Positions 7,716-16,782 are shown, numbered from the stretch's first letter. The stretch: DNA of 38,117 bases from Acidimicrobiia bacterium (GCA_024637275.1 JAGXFS010000129.1:1-38117); one strand, 5' to 3'. Made by a program: numbers and translations. The notes: generated from the letters alone by a model not told the origin.

Positions 7716-9773
7716 TTATCCGAGGGCGCGGCGTAAGAAGGCGGCCATCTGGCCGCGAGTCACCGGCTGCTTCGGGCAGAAACGCGTGTTCGCCGGTGGG
7801 TTACACCCGAGCGTCACCTTCGCGGCGGCGAGCTTCTCGATCTCCGTCTCGAATTGAGAAGTGTCGTCGTCGGTAAACGGATCATTGGCCTGGGCCGAAT
7901 AGCCAAGCGCTCTCACCAGGAAAGCCGCCATCTGCTCGCGGGTGATCTGGCTGTCCGGACAGAAGCGGGACCCATCGTGGCAGCCTTTGGTGATGCCGGC
8001 GGCCGCCAATTTGTCGATGTCCGCCGCAAAGATGTTGCCCGCGGTGTCCGTGAAGTCCGCGCTAGGAGCCGCGGGCAGATTGAGAGCCCTCGAAAGGAAC
8101 GCGGCCATCTGGCCTCTTGTCACAGTGCTGTCAGGGCAGAAGCGATCATTTTTCGGCGGGTTACAACCAAAGGTTATGTCCGCCGAAAACAGCCATTCGA
8201 TGTCGGCCTGGAATACTGAAGCGTCGTCATCTAAGAACGTCCCCTCATAGTCGAGCGGGTCCCACTCGTCCGGACACTCCCATTTTGGATTCCGGAACCA
8301 CGACGAGGTCGGGGTGGCGTTGCTGCCCATCCAGGCGCCAAACGAGGAGCCGTCTGAGTTGAGCCAGACATCATCGCGGCCGTCTCCATCGAAGTCGGCC
8401 ACGGTTAGCACACCTGACGAGAGGTCGATGGTGCTGGTCACCGTTAGGTCTTGCCCGCTGTTCGTGTAAATGTGAGCTATCGCTCCGGAACCGGATGGCT
8501 CAAACGCATACAGGTCGGGCCGATCATCGAGGTCACGATCGCCAAGCGAGAACTGCCAGCCCGTGGTATCTCCGAACAGCCCGGGAAACTCCTTCAGCTT
8601 GGTGGCGTATCCCGAAGCGCCATCCCAAATTTCCACGTCAGTAGCCGTGCCCTGATTGATGATTACGTAGAGGTCGGGGGCGTTGTCCCAGTTGTAGTCA
8701 CCAACTACATAGGTTTGGTCAGCCCGAACCGGAACCGATGTTGCGATCTCAATGGTGTCGCCGGATTCGCCGCGCTGCGAAAGCAGCTCGATCTGCACGG
8801 TAGCGCCCGACTCGTCGACTACCCCGACCTCGGCTCGCCTGAACCCGGCAAAATCCCCGACAATAACCTCGTGAGTTTCGATCGAAGCGTTGGCGATCGC
8901 CCCCGAAACGCCCGAGCATTCGGCGTAGTCGGACCGGGTGGAGACGTACTGCACTACGACATTTCCGTTCTTGTCGAACGCTCGGACCGGATCAGGGGCG
9001 CCGTCACCACTTACATCACCGATCAGGTGGACGCCCGGCTTCCCACCAAAGAAGGTGCTTTCGTCAAACACCTTGTTCGTGAAGTTGGTACCCGTCGTCG
9101 TCACCGGGTACGACGGGGCGGGGTCGCCGTAGCCTGGCGTAAAAGCCGGACCCTGCCAGGAAAAGTGCATGGGATCCTTGAAGATCTTCCAGTCGCCACC
9201 CCAGCAGAAGCCCGCGTCGCGCCATGCCTGCACGAACCACGTTGGCATGTTTGTAGTGAACTTGTCGCCCGGTTCAAACGGCCCTGCCTGATACGGGTTC
9301 TTCGAGGCATTGATATCGAGCGAGATTCCGAAGGTATGTCGAGAAATGCCATACGAACCGCTGACGGTCCTGGCCGCATACCCATACGTATCGGAGCCGA
9401 CCGCGTAGTAATTGCCTTTGGCTTGCTCGGCAGCCAGGTTGGCGGTCACTTGCTGGAAAGCGGGCAGCGCACGTTCGTGCACACTGATGGACACATTTCC
9501 GCCACTCATCGGGACCGTCCATCTGACTAGATCGCTGCGTACCGCACTTACGGTTCGTCCAAACATGTCCCCGTAGGGTCCCCGAATCGCTTCGCCGTTC
9601 GATAGGAATCCGATCTTCGTGGCTAGCGGAGTGGCGGTCTGGAGGCCTGAGCATCCATCGGATTCATTGGCATTCGGCCACGTTTCGCCAACCGCTAGAA
9701 CCGGGTCGGCGACGGTGCCGATGAAGATCGACGCGAGGATGGACAGCGCGAGCAAGCTGGCGGACAGTTTCAC
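7716..9773 (-). CDS. Secreted M15-type peptidase with FG-GAP and SLH-like repeats
   Basis: This 685-residue exported protein has a signal peptide (LLALSILASIFIGTVADPVLA). A VanY/M15-like D,D-peptidase domain follows at about residues 40-220, with probable zinc ligands in SRHTFGISLDIN and DPMHFSW. Next come four FG-GAP/VCBS-type repeats with DxDxDG-like calcium loops (GDVSGDGAPD, GDYNWDNAPD, GDRDLDDRPD, ADFDGDGRDD). Three C-terminal SLH-like modules each end near VTRGQMAAFLxRAL and contain a conserved GCxxxxxxRFCP cysteine pair. It probably cleaves peptidoglycan stem peptides while bound to the envelope. The start is GTG, with TAGTGT seven bases upstream and no ribosome binding site, suggesting a leaderless message. 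It is divergent from a tetR gene. Confidence 0.88.
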   Translation of the reverse strand: MKLSASLLALSILASIFIGTVADPVLAVGETWPNANESDGCSGLQTATPLATKIGFLSNGEAIRGPYGDMFGRTVSAVRSDLVRWTVPMSGGNVSISVHERALPAFQQVTANLAAEQAKGNYYAVGSDTYGYAARTVSGSYGISRHTFGISLDINASKNPYQAGPFEPGDKFTTNMPTWFVQAWRDAGFCWGGDWKIFKDPMHFSWQGPAFTPGYGDPAPSYPVTTTGTNFTNKVFDESTFFGGKPGVHLIGDVSGDGAPDPVRAFDKNGNVVVQYVSTRSDYAECSGVSGAIANASIETHEVIVGDFAGFRRAEVGVVDESGATVQIELLSQRGESGDTIEIATSVPVRADQTYVVGDYNWDNAPDLYVIINQGTATDVEIWDGASGYATKLKEFPGLFGDTTGWQFSLGDRDLDDRPDLYAFEPSGSGAIAHIYTNSGQDLTVTSTIDLSSGVLTVADFDGDGRDDVWLNSDGSSFGAWMGSNATPTSSWFRNPKWECPDEWDPLDYEGTFLDDDASVFQADIEWLFSADITFGCNPPKNDRFCPDSTVTRGQMAAFLSRALNLPAAPSADFTDTAGNIFAADIDKLAAAGITKGCHDGSRFCPDSQITREQMAAFLVRALGYSAQANDPFTDDDTSQFETEIEKLAAAKVTLGCNPPANTRFCPKQPVTRGQMAAFLRRALG

Positions 9774-9780
9774 GGGCGAG

Positions 9781-9786
9781 ACACTA
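9781..9786 (-). promoter_or_regulatory. Leaderless -10 box for the M15 peptidase gene
   Basis: TAGTGT on the minus strand ends seven bases before the GTG start at 9773. This spacing would put the transcription start on the start codon. Confidence 0.5.
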
Positions 9787-9847
9787 CCGAGAGTCTGGTT
9801 ACTGTCCCAACACGAGAGAGGGTCCGGAGCCGACTGACCGCGAGGCC

Positions 9848-9853
9848 TACACT
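9848..9853 (+). promoter_or_regulatory. Leaderless -10 box for the tetR gene
   Basis: TACACT ends eight bases before ATG 9862. There is no Shine-Dalgarno sequence. It supports the ATG start over the upstream TTG used in the ORF track. Confidence 0.5.
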
Positions 9854-9861
9854 TGGCGCAG

Positions 9862-10473
9862 ATGACAACGACCGAGCAGCCAAGGCGCGAAATGATCCTC
9901 GACGCGGCAGTCGCGTTGTTCCGGACCCAAGGTTTTCATGGAGCAGGGATCGACGACATCGGCGCCGCCGCCGGAATATCCGGCCCTGGGGTGTATCGCC
10001 ACTTCGAAAACAAGCATGCGTTACTCGTAGCGATGTCGGAGCGGGTCGTCGAGCGTCTCCTGGCTCACAACGAACGCGTCGCCCAAGAAGAAGTCAACCC
10101 GATGACCGCACTCGAACGACTCGTCAAGACCCATGCATCGTTCGTTTTCAGTTCCCGTGAACTCATCACCGTCTACGTGATCGAGGAACGAAACCTCCCC
10201 GAACCCGCTCGTCTCCGCGTCAGCAAGAAGCAACGGGAGTACGTCAACGGCTGGGTCCGGTTCCTCACGCAGTTGGCCCCCGACGGCGACCCATCACTCC
10301 TCAAGGGTGTGGCGATCGCGGTGATCGGCATGATTAACACCGCCGGACATCCCGACTCAAAGGACCAGAACCGGGACGTCGTCGAACAAATGGCCATGGC
10401 GTCGCTTATGGCTGGTGCCCTGGCTGTCAGTCGAAATCCCGAAGGAAGACCCCCGAGCGGGGCTTCGGGCTGA
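9862..10473 (+). CDS. TetR family transcriptional regulator
   Basis: This 203-residue regulator has an N-terminal helix-turn-helix of the TetR type (ALFRTQGFHGAGIDDIGAAAG, then GVYRHFENKHALL) at about residues 10-55 and a helical ligand-binding domain behind it. The C-terminal domain resembles regulators of lipid and acyl-CoA metabolism, but the ligand cannot be read. I choose ATG 9862 rather than TTG 9853, because the TTG falls at the probable -10 box. It is divergent from the M15 peptidase gene, with 88 bp between the starts. Its last 47 bases overlap the 3' end of the convergent DUF1015 gene, which is a tight but plausible arrangement. Confidence 0.88.
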   Translation: MTTTEQPRREMILDAAVALFRTQGFHGAGIDDIGAAAGISGPGVYRHFENKHALLVAMSERVVERLLAHNERVAQEEVNPMTALERLVKTHASFVFSSRELITVYVIEERNLPEPARLRVSKKQREYVNGWVRFLTQLAPDGDPSLLKGVAIAVIGMINTAGHPDSKDQNRDVVEQMAMASLMAGALAVSRNPEGRPPSGASG

Positions 10474-11536
10474 AGTAGGTCGACTTGGCCGGCATGTTCT
10501 CACCTGCATCGGCCACGGCCATCATCTGATCAATGGATGGGTCAGCGAGAAGAAACGCCGCCCCACGGCCCGCGACCACTTGTTCTTCATCAATCGAAAT
10601 TGGACCGGGGACAGCCACGATGTTGCCGCCTGGCACCGCTGACCCAACCAGAGGAACGATCACGTGCTCGTCGAGTCGTGCCGAATCGAGACGGGCCGCC
10701 GGAGAATCTGACGCGGCCGGGGGAAGCCGGACCAGCCACCGTTCCCGCTCGAAAAGCACAATCGTTTCGCCTGGCGCCGGACGTTCGAGTTGGGTCGGTT
10801 CGGCACCGAGCCGGTCAAGAGTTCTTCGGACGTCGGATGGATCCACCCGGAGCACAATGCGGTTGAAGGCCGCGACCCTGAGATCGTCGTGCGCAAACAG
10901 GACCGCCAGCAAGGCGGGTGTGGTCCCGTTCCGCTGTGCATACGCCTTCAGGGAGGCGACTCGGTGATGCCCATCGGTGATGTAAACCGCATCAATGGAA
11001 ACCCCGGCGATCGCCACGGCTTCCCCGGTGATTTCCCAAACGGTCTGGCGCAATCCGTCCTGGCTTAGGAAATCATGGCTCGGGACGTACGCAGTCGTTA
11101 CGGCAAGAAGGGCTTCCATTGCCTCGGTGTGTCTATAGGCGACCGCAACCGGGGAGGACACCACGCCTACTTGCTCGGTGTATTCAACCAGGGCGTCCAC
11201 CCGGGCGGGGCTGGTTGATTCGTGGGGCTTGACGAGGACCAACTGATCGAACGGAATTCCGCAAACCACACCGGTCTGGAGGCTGAGTCCTTGCTGGAGC
11301 CGGTAGACAAACGCCCGCGGCCTCGGCTGGTCGAATGCTGATCGAACCCTGGCTAACCCCTCAAGAGCCGCAGCTATGGGGGAAGGCCCGATGCCGATCG
11401 CATGCAGAAAACTCAGCGGTTCTCGCTCGGCGAGTTCGGCCCGTTCTCGCCCGGTCAAATTGTCATAGGCCGGGATCGCCACTCGTTCGGCCAGCTCTGG
11501 GCGGACGAGCGAGACTTCAATGGGCTCAAGATGCAT
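10427..11536 (-). CDS. DUF1015 family protein (SerC-associated)
   Basis: This 369-residue cytoplasmic protein of the DUF1015 family has the conserved YITDGHHRVASLKAY motif and the C-terminal AAFLLADPSIDQMMAVADAGENMPAKSTYFSPKP-type region, which is very well conserved in the family. The biochemical role is not established. Family members are often found beside serA/serC, as here. Its ATG shares one base with the serC stop (TGATG), so translation is coupled to serC. That arrangement argues for a role tied to serine or phosphoserine metabolism, which remains inference. The 3' end overlaps the convergent tetR gene. Confidence 0.85.
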   Translation of the reverse strand: MHLEPIEVSLVRPELAERVAIPAYDNLTGRERAELAEREPLSFLHAIGIGPSPIAAALEGLARVRSAFDQPRPRAFVYRLQQGLSLQTGVVCGIPFDQLVLVKPHESTSPARVDALVEYTEQVGVVSSPVAVAYRHTEAMEALLAVTTAYVPSHDFLSQDGLRQTVWEITGEAVAIAGVSIDAVYITDGHHRVASLKAYAQRNGTTPALLAVLFAHDDLRVAAFNRIVLRVDPSDVRRTLDRLGAEPTQLERPAPGETIVLFERERWLVRLPPAASDSPAARLDSARLDEHVIVPLVGSAVPGGNIVAVPGPISIDEEQVVAGRGAAFLLADPSIDQMMAVADAGENMPAKSTYFSPKPRSGVFLRDFD

Positions 11537-12615
11537 CAGGCGTTGGCCGACTGAAAGTCAGCCATCAACTCCACGAGTGCCTGAACGCCTTCCACAGGCA
11601 TAGCGTTGTACAGGCTCGCCCTGACGCCGCCAGCTGTCCGATAGCCCTTGAGACCGCTCATGTTTCTCCGTCCGGCCTCCGCAAGGAACTCGCCGTCAAG
11701 CGCTTCAGATGGCAGCCTGAAAACGACATTCATGTGTGATCGGGAGGCGGGGTCGACCGGGCTGAAATAGAACCCATCACTGGCGTCGATCGCTTCATAA
11801 ACCAGGCTCGACTTCTGAGCGGCCAAGGATTCGATTACGGGGAGGCCCCCCTGGGCTTCCATCCAGGCGAGGACTTTGCCGACCATGTAGATCGGGAAAA
11901 CCGGTGGGGTGTTGTACATCGAGTTCTTGGCGGCATGGATGTCATAACGTAGATAAGCGCCAAGATCCTGATTTGTTTCTTCCAGAACCGAGTTCCTGAC
12001 AAACGTGATGTCTACTCCGGCCGGGCCGAGATTCTTCTGTGCCCCTCCGTAGACAAGGTCGAATCGTTCCCAGGGAATCGACCGACTCATGTAATCGGAC
12101 GACATATCTCCAATCAAGGGGACGTCGACGAGTGGAAAGTCGTTGAAACGGATCCCGCCAATCGTTTCGTTCGACGTGACGTGCAAGTACCTGGTGTTGG
12201 GGCCGATCTCGATCTCGTCGGTCGTCGGCATCCGCTTGTAATCAACGGACTTTCCGTCCCAGGCCGCGTACAAATCGCCATGGTGGCTTCCATCGTCGAG
12301 CGCCTTGGAGGACCACTCGCCCGATACGACATAGGCGCCTCGCTGCCCAGGACGCAATACGTTCATCGGAATCATTGCAAACTGAAGCGTCGCTCCCCCT
12401 CCGAGGAATAACACCGAAAAGTCGTCTGGCGCCCCAAAAACCGATCGGGCCAGCGCCATCGCCTCCATGTGAACCGCGTCATAGGTCGAGGACCGGTGGC
12501 TCATTTCGATCAGGGACATGCCGGTCCCGTTGAAATCGACGAACTCGGCTTGAGCTTCCTGAAGGACCTCGAGAGGCAGCGTGCAGGGACCGGCGCTGAA
12601 ATTGAATTTACGCAT
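11536..12615 (-). CDS. serC: Phosphoserine aminotransferase
   Basis: This 359-residue PLP-dependent enzyme converts 3-phosphohydroxypyruvate and glutamate to phosphoserine and 2-oxoglutarate. The typical N-terminus (FNFSAGPCTLPLEVL), the MSHRSS segment and the PLP lysine context YGGAQKNLGPAG are present. GAGGAG lies seven bases before ATG 12613-12615, so the upstream start in the track is not needed. The ribosome binding site lies in the last codons of serA, and the serC stop overlaps the DUF1015 start. The genes therefore form a coupled serA-serC-DUF1015 operon. Confidence 0.95.
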   Translation of the reverse strand: MRKFNFSAGPCTLPLEVLQEAQAEFVDFNGTGMSLIEMSHRSSTYDAVHMEAMALARSVFGAPDDFSVLFLGGGATLQFAMIPMNVLRPGQRGAYVVSGEWSSKALDDGSHHGDLYAAWDGKSVDYKRMPTTDEIEIGPNTRYLHVTSNETIGGIRFNDFPLVDVPLIGDMSSDYMSRSIPWERFDLVYGGAQKNLGPAGVDITFVRNSVLEETNQDLGAYLRYDIHAAKNSMYNTPPVFPIYMVGKVLAWMEAQGGLPVIESLAAQKSSLVYEAIDASDGFYFSPVDPASRSHMNVVFRLPSEALDGEFLAEAGRRNMSGLKGYRTAGGVRASLYNAMPVEGVQALVELMADFQSANA

Positions 12616-12620
12616 AGAAA

Positions 12621-13832
12621 TCACTCCTCGGTTTGCACGGTCACGCCGAGCACATTCTCTAGGCCACGGAGCTGCTCAACGACCTCATCGCTCAATCCGG
12701 AGCTCGTGCGAAGTGTGGCGACGGCGGCGACGGCTCCTTGGAAAATCTGATTGTTCATTTGCTCGACGTTGACCTCGGCGCCTCTCAGAACCCCGAAGAT
12801 CTCTGACAGAACGCCGACTTTGTCGAGATGTCGGACCGCCACGGTGCATGTTCCCAGCGGTGTTCTCACGAGATTTACGCAGTTCGTGATATCCCCCTTG
12901 CCGAATCGGTCGACAATCGCCACCACCTCCTCGGCAATCGCATGCTGGGCCTGCTCGGTCGAAGCGCCAATGTGATGAGTTCCGTACACCCGCGGATGTT
13001 GGGCTAATGCCGAGGTGAACTCGCCCTCGGCCGTGGCTGGTTCATCGGCGAACACGTCGAGGCCCGCCCACATGTCGCGGGTGTCGAGCGCTTCGATCAG
13101 ATCGGGTTCGTTGACGACCTCTCCACGCGACGTGTTGATGATCCACGCTCCGTCGCGACATTTCCTGAGAAAGTCGCGATTGACGAGATCCCGGGTCGAA
13201 TCAATCAGAGGCACATGCAGCGAGACGATGTCTGCGGAGGCGAGCAGGGTTTCATCGTCGGGAACGAAGATGACCCCAGCCCGGCGTGCCCGGTCGATGC
13301 TCGATTGGGGCCTCCCGGCTTTGTCCGCGACGAGGACGGTCATATCAAAGGCGACCGCTCGGTCGGCAACGGCCAGCCCGATCTCGCCGAGCCCGACAAT
13401 TGCCAGGGACTTGCCGGCTAGGCCATCGGCCTTTGAGAAGCTCTTCTTGTTCCACTGGCCGGCCCGCAATGCGGCAACATTGTCGGGGATTCGCCGATCG
13501 ATCGAACCGATCAGGCCCATGGTGAGTTCCGCCACCGCGATGGCGTTCTTCCCTGGCACGTTGCAGACGAATATGCCACTCTCGGCGGCTGCCTTGACGT
13601 CGATCGTGTTCGTACCGGCGCCAGCCCGAATCACGAGCTCGAGGTTCTCACCGGCCTGCAGGACGGCCGCTCCCACCTTGGTTGAGCGCACCACAAGAAC
13701 CTCGTAGGGCCCAATCGCGCTAGCGAGGTCATCACCCTCAAGGGCAGGTTGGACGTCGACCGTATGCCCAACGAAGTGCGGCAAGAACTGCTCAGGGAAC
13801 GAGTCGGCGAAAAGGATGCGCATGGGATGCAT
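12621..13832 (-). CDS. serA: D-3-phosphoglycerate dehydrogenase with ACT domain
   Basis: This enzyme of about 403 residues catalyses the first step of serine synthesis, NAD-dependent oxidation of 3-phosphoglycerate. The catalytic D-2-hydroxyacid dehydrogenase fold is clear: the NAD-binding GLGEIGLAVADR, the INTSRGEVVNEPDL segment and the catalytic His in THHIGAS. A C-terminal ACT domain of about 75 residues (CTVAVRHLDKVGVLSEIFG) would give feedback control by serine. There are two candidate starts, ATG 13832 and ATG 13823. Neither has a Shine-Dalgarno sequence, and I keep the longer one with low certainty. It begins the serA-serC-DUF1015 operon. Confidence 0.93.
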   Translation of the reverse strand: MHPMRILFADSFPEQFLPHFVGHTVDVQPALEGDDLASAIGPYEVLVVRSTKVGAAVLQAGENLELVIRAGAGTNTIDVKAAAESGIFVCNVPGKNAIAVAELTMGLIGSIDRRIPDNVAALRAGQWNKKSFSKADGLAGKSLAIVGLGEIGLAVADRAVAFDMTVLVADKAGRPQSSIDRARRAGVIFVPDDETLLASADIVSLHVPLIDSTRDLVNRDFLRKCRDGAWIINTSRGEVVNEPDLIEALDTRDMWAGLDVFADEPATAEGEFTSALAQHPRVYGTHHIGASTEQAQHAIAEEVVAIVDRFGKGDITNCVNLVRTPLGTCTVAVRHLDKVGVLSEIFGVLRGAEVNVEQMNNQIFQGAVAAVATLRTSSGLSDEVVEQLRGLENVLGVTVQTEE

Positions 13833-13845
13833 GTTTAGCAGCTAT

Positions 13846-13858
13846 CCCCCTGGCGGGG
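13846..13858 (-). terminator. GC hairpin between the DUF2007 gene and serA
   Basis: A short stem with four G-C pairs (CCCC/GGGG around a CTGGC-like loop) lies after the DUF2007 stop and about 14 bases before serA. It has no U-tract. It could be a weak terminator or a leader hairpin for serA. Confidence 0.3.
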
Positions 13859-13870
13859 CTACCCGACGGC

Positions 13871-14167
13871 CTAGCGGAACGCAATGAGGAGGCCAGCCAC
13901 GGCCAGCGCCAGCAGTACCAGGCCTATAAGAACGACCGCCCGGTCGACCAGCGGATTCATTCGGGTAGTCGGGACGTCGAGCTCCAGAACTTCACAAGCC
14001 TCATTCACATCGTCTGGTCGGACCATGAGGCGCCCTTGTCGGGGTCCCTCTCCTCCGAGGTTTTCGACGAAGACGAACGCTTCCATTCCCCCGGACTCAA
14101 GTTTGGCGCGGGCGATCTCCGCTTCGGTATCACTCAGGAACTGGGCAATCTTGACGAGGTCTTCCAT
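13871..14167 (-). CDS. DUF2007-type signal-transducing small membrane protein
   Basis: This is a 98-residue protein. The N-terminal region (KIAQFLSDTEAEIARAKLESGGMEAFV) is a small ferredoxin-like fold typical of DUF2007, and a single C-terminal transmembrane helix follows (VVLIGLVLLALAVAGLLIAF). The function of the family is not well defined. The ORF track starts 59 residues too early, inside the divergent gene. ATG 14165-14167 has TACTAT seven bases upstream, consistent with a leaderless message. It is divergent from the carboxylase beta gene, with only 33 bp between start codons. Confidence 0.8.
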   Translation of the reverse strand: MEDLVKIAQFLSDTEAEIARAKLESGGMEAFVFVENLGGEGPRQGRLMVRPDDVNEACEVLELDVPTTRMNPLVDRAVVLIGLVLLALAVAGLLIAFR

Positions 14168-14174
14168 GCCTTCG

Positions 14175-14193
14175 ATAGTAGCCCGACTAGTCT
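14175..14193. promoter_or_regulatory. Back-to-back leaderless -10 boxes
   Basis: Between divergent start codons only 33 bp apart lie TACTAT (minus, 14180-14175) and TAGTCT (plus, 14188-14193). Each ends seven bases from its ATG. The -35 region of each promoter must lie inside the coding sequence of the other gene, so the two genes may be co-regulated or may compete. Confidence 0.55.
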
Positions 14194-14200
14194 CGCCGCC

Positions 14201-15799
14201 ATGCCGGCGATCACCACAAAGGTTGACACCAACTCCGACCGATATCGCTCCAACGCGTCCGCCATGGCTGCCGTGCTCGAAGAGTTCGACAGGGAGATGG
14301 CCATATCGCGCGCAGGTGGCGGCCCGAAGTACATCGAACTGCACCGCAGCCGGGGAAAGCTTCTGGTTCGTGAGCGGATCGAACTCCTGGTCGACCGCGA
14401 CTCGCCATTCCTGGAACTATCTGCGTTGGCGGCCTGGGGAACCGAGTTCCCAACCGGGGCGAATGTCGTTACCGGGATCGGCGTCATCAACGGGGTGGAA
14501 TGCGTCATTTCAGCTCACGATCCAACGATGCAGGCCGGGGCTTCGAACCCTTATTCATTGGCGAAGTCGTTGCGCGCCCAGGACATCGCTCTTGAGAACC
14601 GACTACCGCTCGTCAATCTCGTCGAGTCGGGCGGCGCCGACCTCCCCAACCAAAGCGAAGTCTTCTTGAACGGTGGGAAGTGGTTCCGGAACCTGACGAA
14701 CATGTCCAAGCAGGGCATCCCGACGATTGCGATCGTCTTTGGCAACTCGACTGCCGGTGGCGCCTACGTGCCGGGCATGTGTGATTACTCGGTGATGGTC
14801 AAGGAGCGCGCCAAGGTCTTTCTTGGCGGGCCGCCCCTGGTAAAGATGGCGACCGGCGAGGAATCGACCGACGAAGAACTTGGTGGCGCCGAAATGCACT
14901 CGCGGGTTTCTGGGTTGAGCGACTACTTCGCCCAGGACGAATACGACGCCATTCGGATTGGACGCGAGATCGTTGGACACCTCAACTGGCGCAAGGCCGG
15001 CCCCGGGCCGTCGCGCCCGAGCCGTCCACCGCTGTACGACCCAAACGAACTCCTCGGCATCGTCTCCTCAGACCTCAAAGTCCCGTTCGATATGCGCGAG
15101 ATCCTGGCCAGAGTCGTCGACGCATCCGAAGTCGACGAGTACAAACAACTGTACGGACAGTCACTGTTCACAGGCTGGGCGAACATCCATGGCTACCCGG
15201 TTGGCATCCTTGCGAACCAGGCTGGCGTGCTCTTCTCAGAAGAAGCCAAGAAGGCGACCGAATTCATTCAGTTGTGCAACAAGTACGACATGCCGCTGAT
15301 CTTCATCCACAACACGACCGGCTACATGGTCGGCAAAGAGTACGAACAGCAGGGGATCATCAAGGATGGCGCCAAGATGGTGAATGCTGTCGCCAACTCT
15401 GAGGTACCCCATATTGTCCTCATGGCCGGCTCGTCATATGGAGCAGGCAACTATGGCATGGCCGGCAAGGCGTTCCGACCCCGGTTCGTTTTCGGATGGC
15501 CCAACCACAAGGTGGCGGTCATGGGGGCCGAGCAGCTTGCCGGGGTTATGGACATCATTACGCGGGCGGGCATGGAACGCCGTGGACTTGACGTGAACGA
15601 GGAGGCGCTCGAGGCGCAGAAAGATGTCATCCGCCAGCAGATTCTCCGTGAGGAAGTCGCCTATTTCGCGACTGCCCGTATCAAAGACGACGGACTGATC
15701 GACCCTCGCGATACGCGCGATGCGTTTGGTATGGCGCTATCAGCAGTGCATTCGGGACCCGTGAAAGGCACCGACGCTTTCGGCGTTTTTCGTATGTAG
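14201..15799 (+). CDS. Acyl-CoA carboxylase carboxyltransferase (beta) subunit, MccB-like
   Basis: This 532-residue subunit moves the carboxyl group from carboxybiotin to an acyl-CoA. Both crotonase-like halves are visible. The first has the oxyanion loop at NSTAGGAYVPGM and the second the loops HNTTGYMVGKEYE and SSYGAGNYGMAG. The length and these loops most resemble the methylcrotonyl-CoA/geranyl-CoA carboxylase beta group rather than AccD. The matching biotin carboxylase/BCCP subunit lies 1.4 kb downstream. The track ORF starts 55 residues too early; ATG 14201 follows a TAGTCT box by seven bases and is where the protein family begins. Substrate assignment is inference. Confidence 0.92.
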   Translation: MPAITTKVDTNSDRYRSNASAMAAVLEEFDREMAISRAGGGPKYIELHRSRGKLLVRERIELLVDRDSPFLELSALAAWGTEFPTGANVVTGIGVINGVECVISAHDPTMQAGASNPYSLAKSLRAQDIALENRLPLVNLVESGGADLPNQSEVFLNGGKWFRNLTNMSKQGIPTIAIVFGNSTAGGAYVPGMCDYSVMVKERAKVFLGGPPLVKMATGEESTDEELGGAEMHSRVSGLSDYFAQDEYDAIRIGREIVGHLNWRKAGPGPSRPSRPPLYDPNELLGIVSSDLKVPFDMREILARVVDASEVDEYKQLYGQSLFTGWANIHGYPVGILANQAGVLFSEEAKKATEFIQLCNKYDMPLIFIHNTTGYMVGKEYEQQGIIKDGAKMVNAVANSEVPHIVLMAGSSYGAGNYGMAGKAFRPRFVFGWPNHKVAVMGAEQLAGVMDIITRAGMERRGLDVNEEALEAQKDVIRQQILREEVAYFATARIKDDGLIDPRDTRDAFGMALSAVHSGPVKGTDAFGVFRM

Positions 15800-15937
15800 A
15801 CCAAAACCGATTTGTTGTTGATGCACGTCTATGCATATGGTTGTGGCAAGGCGTTCACCACGGATTCAAGCTTTTGGGCCGTAACGCCGAAATATAAGTG
15901 CTGCGAAACCAGCCCTCTAGCTTGGTGACATCCCCCC

Positions 15938-16753
15938 ATGAAACACATTCTCATTTCGTTCGCCATCGCGCTCGCCATTATTCCGGCCGTCTCGATCCCC
16001 GTCGATGCAGCCACCGAGTACGACATGGTCTTCCCCGTTGTTGGTGACGTACAGTTCGACAACACGTGGGGCAACGCCCGCTCAGGCGGGCGACGCCATG
16101 AGGGCACCGACATCATGGCGTCCAAGATGCTGCCGGTGGTCGCTGTCGCCGATGGCGTTATCGACTGGGTCCACGACGGAAGCCGCAAGACCTGTTGCGC
16201 ACTCGGCGTCGCACACGATGACGGCTGGGCAAGCTATTACATCCATATGAACAATGACACACCCGGCACCGACAACGGTGACAGCTGGGGATTCGCTCCG
16301 GGGATCGAGGAAGGCACCAGGGTTGTCGCTGGTCAGCTGATCGGCTGGGTCGGAGACTCCGGCAACGCCGAGGGAACCCCTCCCCACATCCACTTCGAGC
16401 TGCACCAACCAAACGGGACAAAGATCAATCCTTACCAGTCCCTGGTCGCCGCACAGCAAGCTGACGTGCTGACGATCGGCGGAACGGTGCCCTTCGACAC
16501 CGCTCAAAGCATCTCGGACTCCCTCGATGGAGCCGTGCCAATCGGTGATCTCACTGCGGTCGGGACCAACTCCCTGCCAACCGACGCAGCAACGGTACGC
16601 GTCAACGACGACATGGTTCTACTGCTCACTCGACAAAGCCACGTTGCCGAGTCCGTGGAGTATCTCTATCCGACCGCCGAGCTAGTGGAATTTGTCCTCA
16701 TTGAAGAGTTCGAGAGCATCCAGGAGAGGCTCGAGGGCCGTCCGCCCGCCTAG
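15938..16753 (+). CDS. Secreted M23 family metallopeptidase
   Basis: This 271-residue exported peptidoglycan endopeptidase-like protein has a signal peptide at residues 1-25 (ending PVDAA). The M23/LytM domain has zinc ligands in the HEGTD motif and the HxH motif HIHFEL, the latter at about residue 150. The metal site therefore looks intact. A C-terminal region of about 100 residues without a recognised domain follows. A TAGCTT box lies 14 bases before the ATG, and no ribosome binding site is seen. The 138-bp gap before it (15800-15937) holds no gene. It sits between the two carboxylase genes without an obvious functional link to them. Confidence 0.88.
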   Translation: MKHILISFAIALAIIPAVSIPVDAATEYDMVFPVVGDVQFDNTWGNARSGGRRHEGTDIMASKMLPVVAVADGVIDWVHDGSRKTCCALGVAHDDGWASYYIHMNNDTPGTDNGDSWGFAPGIEEGTRVVAGQLIGWVGDSGNAEGTPPHIHFELHQPNGTKINPYQSLVAAQQADVLTIGGTVPFDTAQSISDSLDGAVPIGDLTAVGTNSLPTDAATVRVNDDMVLLLTRQSHVAESVEYLYPTAELVEFVLIEEFESIQERLEGRPPA

Positions 16754-16782
16754 TCGGCTAGGACCGTCCCATGACGAGGTAT

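Noticed and set aside
8451-9530. 359-residue plus-strand ORF inside the M15 peptidase gene
   Set aside because: It is antisense to a gene with clear domains and shows no recognisable motif, signal or ribosome binding site.
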